The notes below the pieces were generated by a model, which was not told where the DNA came from, did not search any database, and worked only from the letters and a program-made list of their open reading frames with translations. Both the position numbers and the translations under genes were made by a program. 64,000 nt of DNA from GCA-2725625 sp964574215 (GTDB lineage: Bacteria > Pseudomonadota > Alphaproteobacteria > Rhodospirillales > UBA2165). Positions 62,401-64,000 of this stretch are shown in pieces (position 1 is the stretch's first letter; each line of letters starts with the position of its first letter). The stretch spans positions 62,001 through 126,000 of the forward strand of contig CAZNLR010000003.1 of assembly GCA_964574215.1 (NCBI GenBank), given 5' to 3'.

Positions 62401-64000
62401 TCTTCGTCGGTCGACGATATGTCATCAACCGCCACAGGAACGTCATTGGTGGGATCGACGGTCAGGGTCACGGTTGCCGTCGATGTATCGCCGTCGGCGT
62501 CGGAAATCGTGTAGGTGAAACTGTCGGTACCGCTAAAGTCGGTATCCGGCGTGTATTCGACCTGGCCGTCGACGATCTGCACCGAACCGTTTTCCGGTTG
62601 AGTAACGGAATCCAGGCTCAAGGCGCCGTCGCCACCCGTGTCATTGGCCAAAACGTCAATTCTTGTCGAGGAATCCTCATCGAGAGTAGCCGAGTCTCCA
62701 GTGGCTGTCGGCTTCAAATCTTCCGTCACAGGCTCGGGCTCATCATCGGGATCGTCTTCGGGATCCGGGTCAGGATCGGGGTCAGGATCGGGGTCAGGAT
62801 CGGGATCGGGATCAGGATCGGGATCACCCTCGCCGGGCAAACCGCCAGCCGTAACATTTTCATCGCCATAAACGAAGCCGGGATCATCGGGATCATCGGT
62901 GTCCGGACCGCCGTCGCCGGTGCCGTCACCGCCTTCGTCACCGTCACCCTCGCCTTCTTCCTCACCGCCGCCGGCGGTTTCGAAACCGTCCAGATCCTCG
63001 TCGGTGACTTCGCCGTCTTCTGCCGCCCCTTCGCCGGTCTCCTCAGCAGTTTCTTCGTTAGATTCTTCCTCTTCCTGACCGGAGGCGGTTTCAAATCCGT
63101 CTAAATCTTCGTCGCCGACCTCATCCTCATCAGCTTCATCACCGGCCTGCTCTTCCGCGAATTCCTCTTCGCCGCCTTCCTCGCCTTCTTCATCACCGGC
63201 GTCAGCCTGCTCTTCGGCGAATTCTTCATCTTCGCCATCCTCTTCCTCTCCGGCGGCGGTTTCAAATTCCTCCAGTTCCTCTTCGGATTGTTCGCCTTCT
63301 TCCTCTTCGGCTAATTCCTCTTCTTCTCCCTCTTCTTCGGCGGCCGCTTCCTCTTCACCGGCTTCCTCTTCAGCGGCTTCTTCGGTCTCCTCTTCTTCCG
63401 CTTCGCTTTCCTCCTCACCTTCCTTGTCGGCATCGTCATCACCGACACCATAATTATTGCCTGTTCCCACTTCGGTCGGCAGGGACTGCAGGGCGTTGCT
63501 GAAGGATTCGGCGATTTCCGCGCGATCGAAGACACGGGGTTCGGTCGGCGCCTGGTTGGAACTCAGCACGCTGGCGCCCTGATCAGGCAGGTTCAGAATC
63601 TGGATACCCGCGCTGTTGGAGATCACGACCTCGCCGACAAACCCGTCGGATTCCTCCATCAGCACGATCTTCATCGGCTCGCCGCCTTCACCGGTCAGAT
63701 CGATACCGACCTGCGTACCGCGGATACCGATTGTGGCGACCGGGGTTTTAAGCACCATGGCGTCAGGATCGACTTTCGCCACCTGGCCGGAAACGAAGGT
63801 AAACACGCCCTTGAGGACGGACATGGATATATTGCCTTCCTGGGTGCCGGGGTCGTAGACCATTTCGTCCAACACCATGCGGCCGCTTTCCGCCATGGAG
63901 AATGTCGTTTCATCGGCAAGCACCACACCGACAGAGCCATCGGGGCTCGATTCCAGAACATCGCCCTGGAACACCGGATCACCGGTTTGTAATTCAACCC
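47478..64000 (-). CDS. Giant RTX/cadherin-repeat adhesin with FecR-like N-terminus (5' end beyond the window)
   Basis: At least 5506 residues; the frame is still open at the right edge (VELQTGDPVFQGDV), so the start is outside. From the N-terminus: a FecR-like domain; a Glu-rich linker with FETA[A/S/G]G repeats; a DP-repeat stretch; dozens of cadherin/VCBS-like repeats of about 100 residues marked by ITGTNDGPVA and TFTYTISDGQGG; a DUF4114 domain; a carbohydrate-binding-like domain; RTX repeats (GGSGDDVIIGGEGNDQLYGG); and a short C-terminal region suited to type I secretion. Calcium should stiffen the repeats. This is the plan of large biofilm adhesins such as LapA. No type I secretion genes are in the window. 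Confidence 0.9.
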   Translation of the reverse strand, partial: VELQTGDPVFQGDVLESSPDGSVGVVLADETTFSMAESGRMVLDEMVYDPGTQEGNISMSVLKGVFTFVSGQVAKVDPDAMVLKTPVATIGIRGTQVGIDLTGEGGEPMKIVLMEESDGFVGEVVISNSAGIQILNLPDQGASVLSSNQAPTEPRVFDRAEIAESFSNALQSLPTEVGTGNNYGVGDDDADKEGEEESEAEEEETEEAAEEEAGEEEAAAEEEGEEEELAEEEEGEQSEEELEEFETAAGEEEDGEDEEFAEEQADAGDEEGEEGGEEEFAEEQAGDEADEDEVGDEDLDGFETASGQEEEESNEETAEETGEGAAEDGEVTDEDLDGFETAGGGEEEGEGDGDEGGDGTGDGGPDTDDPDDPGFVYGDENVTAGGLPGEGDPDPDPDPDPDPDPDPDPDPDPEDDPDDEPEPVTEDLKPTATGDSATLDEDSSTRIDVLANDTGGDGALSLDSVTQPENGSVQIVDGQVEYTPDTDFSGTDSFTYTISDADGDTSTATVTLTVDPTNDVPVAVDDISSTDEDTAVTINVLENDDDPDGGTLSVSDATLPEGVDGDVVVNTDGTVTFTPGDSYNAMAVGESASVDITYTISDGQGGTDTATATVTISGTNDGFTVVGAAADDMLEDDATASFNVFDDITVTDEDTSDTHSVSDYTQPSNGTVEVAADGSVVYTPNVDAVTGESVFNSLPEGETATDTFTYTVTDSNGATSVETATITITGTNDGATITGTDVGGVTEDSLLSVSGDLDVTDPDTGESLFDEVTGEAGDHGTFSMDDTGNWTYSLDNDDAAVQALPAGETMTETFTVDSVDGTASETVTITITGTNDVPTISGEDTGAVTEDSILSATGNLDIVDVDTGESLFDEVTGEAGDHGTFSMDDTGNWTYSLDNDDASVDGTATDTVTVTITGTNDGPVAVDSSRTAGEGEPITITPAELLANDYDPDASDVLSVTDVQTDSAEGVLTGPDDAGNWTFTPSDPDFSGEVNFTYTIDDGNNADNSTATANFNVTYTEIDNDPPVITIPGGDKTFTEGQNPVKIAPSANIIDPDSEDLDGGQMTIAMDGETVNDQLSFGPGGVSVSGNELSYGGEVIGTFEGGVDGADLVITFNENATDDIAEKVLNQVTFENTSEDPVEGDRAVSITLTDGDGAVSSTATVDVEVIAVNDGPTAEADSGTMGEDDVSVTVNVADEIDDLDHTDAELTVTTDPAQTGWSASVDGTDVTFTPPAGSYDSLADGETATETFTYTVTDPEGATASNTITITVTGTNDGPVAKDDSGFTTTEDNALTIDPAILLANDEDVDTPHDQLTVTGVSDAQNGSVEIVNGEIVFTPDPDYSGPAQFTYTISDGQGGESSATVSLDVGAEGDVTMVASNVSGAEDGADVALDLNAIITDAGEDLTEVVITFDSEFPAGTEVSGGTLVGNVLTVAAADIDSVTINPPDDWAGDFTGSAVAVTTEGESAPDAFTVTVTPTGDVTVAIEDDTIVVESHGAADDDDDSDADSDSDSDDDSGVGDGDDLTVDLGLSSAITDSDGSEVYESIEVAFTNLPDGASVNTGTLTDGVWSGTEAELADLSLNIPGDYSGTIGATLTATSNEGEDSKDFTIQVDPTNEIPVAINDVAETTENVAIDIDVLDNDYDVDGDELNVESATIVDASGNPATGQGVVTINEDGTLHFEPGTDFDDLPDGQEEVVTVTYTISDGHGGEDTATATITVTGTNDGATISGADTGTVVEDSVLDVGGVLNVSDPDTGESLFDAVDQADGEHGSFSMDADGNWSFSLDNDDPAVQAMGVGDTMTETFTVTSVDGTAEETVTITIEGTNDDPVAYADSGFTTTEDNALTIDPATLLANDEDIDTPHSELTVTGVSEAQNGSVEIVNGEIVFTPDPDYSGPAQFTYTISDGDGGTSSATVSLDVGAEGDVTMVAGDVSGAEDGADVALDLNAIITDAGENLTEVVITFDSEFPAGTEVSGGTLVGNVLTVAAADIDSVTINPPDDWAGDFTGSAVAVTTEGESAPDAFTVTVTPTGDVTVSVEDVTGAEDTTINLGLSTDSFDITDADGSETLSAIEIDFTNLPEGAVVNGATQNEDGTYSVPSAAALAGVSVTPPENWYGDFGAVLTVDSNEGTASQSFNVNVASVNDEPVISSSPAFEMNEDGVITITEDQLLEGASDIDGDELSVNSLEVTGGQGTLSGPVDGVYTFVPDQDWNGEVDLAYNVSDGTANVPQTSGITVHPVNDDPDAVDDENVVGDDLGDTVSGNIITAAGQTGGEDTDIDSDTLSIVDVTYEGVTYTFPENGDPLTIDSDLGELTINSDGSYTFEKGEGGDFDHDWAEGTPTWVDPEEMEDLDPVQVSQENLTMPEGGESVTVTFQGEVAGYHNTVGYYKIDADGNPSDPQIAWADASQEGSGGDLVPGESQFTIDDLGPGETFGFFIVKNGANEYDWIDNIPADHTLAFDENGNIQQINPAGNPVGNHEIDGADVFHSVDNNLTDGQLNEDNVAHTNAGVDEDSGELMIGFEDLWGGGDEDYNDLMFSVDYEGTGSGGEDVFTYTLSDNDGGTDTATLTIGLDPDNDAPIAIDDSATTDEDSSVTINVLANDYDLDGDELTVSDAVIEGGADGTVTINDDGTVTFDPGDAYNDLAAGEEATVEITYTITDEAGATDTAVATVTINGTNDGFTVVGSAEGDTLEDDGTTFNIFDDITVDDPDATDTHTITEYTQPQNGTVEIAADGSVTYTPNVDPATGETVFNHMGVGDTTTETFTYTIDDGNGGTLVQEATITITGTNDGPVLTTEIADATISEDSAYSYDASQNFIDIDDGDVLTYSAELEDGSPLPDWVSIDPETGVISGVPGNDDLGELNITVTATDQSGWEADDTYGLEVINTNDGPVAVNDFDDTTENVSIDIDVLANDYDVDGDDLTVTDATIDGEGQGSVSINEDGTVNFDPGTDFDDLAPGATEDVVINYTISDGEGGTASATATVTVTGTNDGPVAAEDSFTFAEDAALTLNPSDLLGNDGDIDGGTLEITGVGNATNGSVTLNENGTVTFTPDEDYSGEAQFTYTISDGQGGSDTATVNLTITPEGDVSVAADDVSGFEDGGAIPLNLSTAITDGDGSETFESIEVAFTDLPDGATVNAGALENGVWTGTADELSNLSVTPPADWSGEISGELTVTSNEGGTASDTFTVTVEATGDVNVGVEDDTIVVESHGASDDDDDSDADADADADADADDDGGDDDGDGADLTVDLGLSASITDSDGSEVYESIEVAFTNLPDGASVTTGTLTDGVWTGTEAELADLSLNIPGDYSGTIGATLTATSNEGEASKDFTIDVDPTNEVPVAIGGAEDDLLEDTAFVGQLQATDADGDDLEFSLSENGGPEHGTITINPDGSYSYQADENYSGTDSFTFTVDDGHGGTDTATVTLSVTGVADDPIVVVSDETGAEDQWTQLNLDTDLVDTDGSETLDVTISNVPEGAILSPGTNLGDGEWTVSPEQLHLVCIRPPANFNGEIDLSLSVTSTEADGDAATVSEDFTVTVEAVNDGPVAADDAAATQENVSIDIDVLANDTDIDGDTLSVTSANIGDGQGSVSINDDGTVNFDPGTDFDDLAPGATEQVEITYTISDGAGGTDTATATVTVTGTNDGPVANDDSFTTDEDAALTLNASDLLSNDSDIDGGTLEITDVGSASHGTVTLNDDGTVTFTPEANYNGPAEFTYTISDGQGGSDTATVNLTVDSENDAPVAVDDIATTDEDSAVTINVLANDTDADGNQLLVTGATIANGAGLVVINDDGSLTFDPQDNYNDLAVGEDATVEITYTISDGQGGTDTATATVTVTGTNDGPVAVGGSESDLLEDTTFTGQLQASDVDGDTLEFSVAENGGPAHGSVTVNADGSYSYTSDEDYSGTDSFTFTVDDGHGGTSEATVTLSVTGVADDPVIVVSDETGSEDQWTQLNLDAELTDTDGSETLSVTISNVPDGAILSPGTNLGGGEWTVSPEQLHLVCVLPPEDFNGEMNMTLSATSEEADGDIATVSEDFTVTVEAVNDGPVAADDSGSTSEDAAVTLNVLDNDTDVDGDDLSVTSATLPDDVDGTVTVNQDGSITFTPGDSYNAMGVGDSENVEITYTISDGAGGTDTAVATVTVNGTNDGPVAVDDSALIGDGGADTINGSVITNDSDPDGDALSVTQVEFNGETHSFDPGSDSLTIEGDHGTLTINTDGSYTYEKEDGVGGETVTAGGYGSDAGDWSDAGVSISAFDFGTSFTDGNGNFDASLADDSVVVTSEGLGVEGTQGGAQASTQIEYDPNSGDSEALALTFDTSVSSADVTVSRLYSGEGSTGEMGQWQAFDADGNLVATGDINNDTVDHANSNVGTLSIDTGGAEFQTVVFTATQMSGSQSDFKIQGVEYETPGTADGGEDVFTYTISDGEGGTDMAALTVTVEGDVNVAPVAGDSPEFTMNEDGTITISESQLLAGSTDADGDELSVTDLSVNNGEGTLSGPDANGNYTYEPDENFSGEVTLNYNVTDGEESVAQTAEVTVVGVADAPTLTVAVGEGVESTVGGEAVDVSIGMDNVTNTDNGFTVTARAIDENGELTDASADNISVQDSYPQGFGVSGEASGADSELGYDSDAGISEQLIVSFDDSVSSADVSFAWKHAGEDAVYELYEDGVKVGEGTIVGGSDGIDPAVTLSADNGASFDEIVFTAPGYGDDFLINSIDFETGQNAEDVVTFPVEISTALVDTDGSESLSTVTIEMDGMPDGATFSAGALNSDGDWEIPSDQLSGLTVTAPDGSGDFDLTVSVTSTEDNGDAATTTVTTAIENSNEAPVAGDSPEFTMNEDGTLTISEAQLLAGSTDGDGDALSVTDLVVNNGEGTLTGPDANGNYSYAPDENFSGEVTLNYNITDGEESVAQTATVEVAGVADAPTLDVSATLVASTSAETDVPVSQETLEAADASHEVTVSGVPNGATLSAGTDNGDGTWTLSGDQLDDLTINPADGDSSDIQLDISVTNSTTPETLISAEFTDGAHDGFSYTDDAFRGTDEGDYAKGQFKDGGRRSDDGYMRVQLGGQDDDDITDMSGGFEQTFTVNEDGTGSLTFSYKIDMSSKYEDDEYAEVLVSIDGQLVNVGGNDYVDRVYDGDVAWTEVTIDLGDLAPGDHTVMIGGYNNKKTTDDEKTKIDFDDVTLDVTPDPVEVASESLDFTPNEVGIEYDLDITTALTDTDGSETLSISVSVDGLPEGTTLSAGTPNEDGSWTLEPGDLDGLSMTVPEGTTDFELTVTSTSTEANGDSASTTQTMDIDVELGDPEDYDNLGEDTDDQLVGTDTDDDDDSDADVDADDELFGGAGDDTIEGQGGADELFGGSGVDYIDGGEGGDVIYGGSGDDVIIGGEGNDQLYGGSGDDEFIFSLGDGDDTVYDFDNGDVLTFDGINLNDGDSIEIAADGDDVVVTVIGADGEQGNQVKLKDAAKDMDEEERDSVGSGYSVTDSGDGTVNIIIDTPGG
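47768..47975 (-). repeat. C-terminal RTX calcium-binding nonapeptide repeats
   Basis: About seven consecutive GGxGxDxxx units (for example GGAGDDTIEGQGGADELFGG, GGSGDDVIIGGEGNDQLYGG) near the C-terminus of the giant protein. They fold as calcium beta-rolls after type I secretion. A short Asp-rich stretch precedes them. Confidence 0.9.
48420..48930 (-). other. Beta-sandwich, carbohydrate-binding-like segment of the giant protein
   Basis: This stretch departs from the repeat pattern. It reads FTDGAHDGFSYTDDAFRGTD through TFSYKIDMSSKYEDDEYAEV to TKIDFDDVTLDV, the plan of a jelly-roll domain of the carbohydrate-binding or laminin-G type. It could be the ligand-binding tip near the C-terminus. 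Fold assignment is by pattern only. Confidence 0.5.
56345..56930 (-). other. DUF4114-type domain within the giant protein
   Basis: The segment with GFFIVKNGANEYDW, VFHSVDNNLTDGQLNEDNVA and FEDLWGGGDEDYNDLMFSV matches the DUF4114 pattern found in many secreted, PEP-CTERM and adhesin-type proteins, and probably binds calcium. It interrupts the cadherin-like repeats near the middle of the molecule. Confidence 0.75.
57879..58097 (-). repeat. Internal duplication, copy A (219 bp identical to copy B)
   Basis: By direct comparison all 219 bases match 59541-59759. High similarity continues to about 58500. The offset is 1662 bp, which is 554 codons, so the frame is kept. It encodes the segment with TTEGESAPDAFTVTVTPTGD. 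Confidence 0.9.
59541..59759 (-). repeat. Internal duplication, copy B (219 bp identical to copy A)
   Basis: Identical to 57879-58097; similarity extends to about 60160. Identity at silent positions points to a recent duplication or gene conversion inside the giant gene. Confidence 0.9.
61303..61430 (-). repeat. Shortened cadherin-like repeat unit
   Basis: Almost identical to the next unit at 61604-61730, but it lacks the stretch encoding QALPAGETMTETFTV, so that NDDA joins directly to SVDGTATDT. The reading frame is intact. Confidence 0.7.
62756..62826 (-). repeat. Asp-Pro dipeptide tandem repeat
   Basis: Short GGATCx/GGGTCA-type units encode a run of about a dozen Asp-Pro pairs. It forms a rigid or extended linker between the Glu-rich region and the first cadherin-like repeat. 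The DNA is a simple-sequence tract prone to length change in 6-bp steps, which would keep the frame. Confidence 0.85.
62880..63450 (-). other. Glu-rich acidic linker with three FETA[A/S/G]G motifs
   Basis: About 190 residues dominated by Glu, Asp, Ala and Gly. Three related modules end in FETAAG, FETASG and FETAGG, each preceded by an acidic DLDG or ELEE. The region joins the FecR-like domain to the repeats and is likely disordered until it binds calcium. Confidence 0.8.
63249..63260 (-). other. TAAG tetrapeptide: candidate LapG cleavage site
   Basis: The first linker module reads FETAAGEEEDG. In Pseudomonas LapA the LapG protease cuts between the two alanines of TAAG near the N-terminus, after the retention module. 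The position here, downstream of the N-terminal domain and before the repeats, is equivalent. It is a match of four residues, so it needs a cleavage test. Confidence 0.5.
63615..64000 (-). other. FecR-like N-terminal domain of the giant protein (partial)
   Basis: The frame VELQTGDPVFQGDVLESS, then DETTFSMAESGRMVLDEMVY, LKGVFTFVSGQVAKVDPDAM and KTPVATIGIRGTQVGIDL follows the FecR beta-sandwich pattern. In large adhesins such domains occupy the place of the periplasmic retention module. The 5' end is cut by the window edge. Confidence 0.8.

Noticed and set aside
62756..62826. CRISPR or other array at the short GGATC-type repeats
   Set aside because: The units are about 6 bp without spacers and lie in frame inside a coding gene.

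Overview
The window looks like a chromosomal piece of a free-living, moderately GC-rich alphaproteobacterium, possibly Rhodospirillales-like. This rests on family content: a DUF2336 protein, two tripartite tricarboxylate transporter (TTT) systems, several Gfo/Idh/MocA oxidoreductases, and a full Rnf complex with RnfH, ApbE and RseC. I saw no rRNA, tRNA, CRISPR array, integrase or insertion sequence. The placement is inference, not a measurement.

Region 1 (0-16.2 kb) is a carboxylate uptake and catabolism district. It holds a TetR regulator, TTT system 1 (tctC-tctB-tctA), a Gfo/Idh oxidoreductase, a hotdog-fold protein that seems to use an ATT start, an Ldh_2-type dehydrogenase, a cupin, a GntR/UTRA regulator with two 3-hydroxyisobutyrate-dehydrogenase-like enzymes, TTT system 2 on the minus strand with another Gfo/Idh enzyme, and a D-2-hydroxyacid dehydrogenase. 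A 16-bp palindrome, AGTCTTATATAAGACT or a close variant, lies upstream of the GntR gene, both TTT binding-protein genes, the second Gfo/Idh gene, and an M24 hydrolase 23 kb away at 38.7 kb. It reads as the operator of one dispersed regulon.

Region 2 (16.3-27.1 kb) is a mixed set: an FHA-transmembrane-trypsin protease, an LVIVD-repeat protein, an FkbM methyltransferase, a DJ-1/PfpI protein, a DUF427 protein, a caspase-like protein, a PEP-hydrolase-type TIM barrel, a zinc alcohol dehydrogenase, a rhodanese and a DUF1989 protein. A roughly 67-bp decayed copy of the TIM-barrel 3' end lies on the far side of the caspase gene.

Region 3 (27.1-34.4 kb, minus strand) reads rseC-apbE, a 272-bp gap, then rnfA-B-C-D-G-E-H. 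This is a complete ion-translocating ferredoxin:NAD oxidoreductase with its flavin transferase. Region 4 (34.6-42.7 kb) has two proteins of unknown role, a small basic protein, the operator-linked M24 hydrolase with a Gfo/Idh gene upstream, a small hypothetical, a dienelactone hydrolase, a ferritin-like di-iron protein and an enoyl-CoA hydratase.

Region 5 (42.7-64 kb) may be one surface-adhesion system. It has a LapG-type periplasmic cysteine protease and, divergent from it, a membrane sensor (CACHE-like domain, PAS, degenerate HD-GYP). A TPR/ATP-grasp protein follows. The rest is a giant minus-strand gene of more than 5500 residues that runs off the right edge: FecR-like N-terminus, Glu-rich linker with a TAAG motif, dozens of cadherin/VCBS-like repeats, a DUF4114 domain, and C-terminal RTX repeats. 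TAAG is the core of the known LapG cleavage site in LapA. No canonical LapD (GGDEF-EAL) is present; the degenerate HD-GYP sensor is a candidate substitute.
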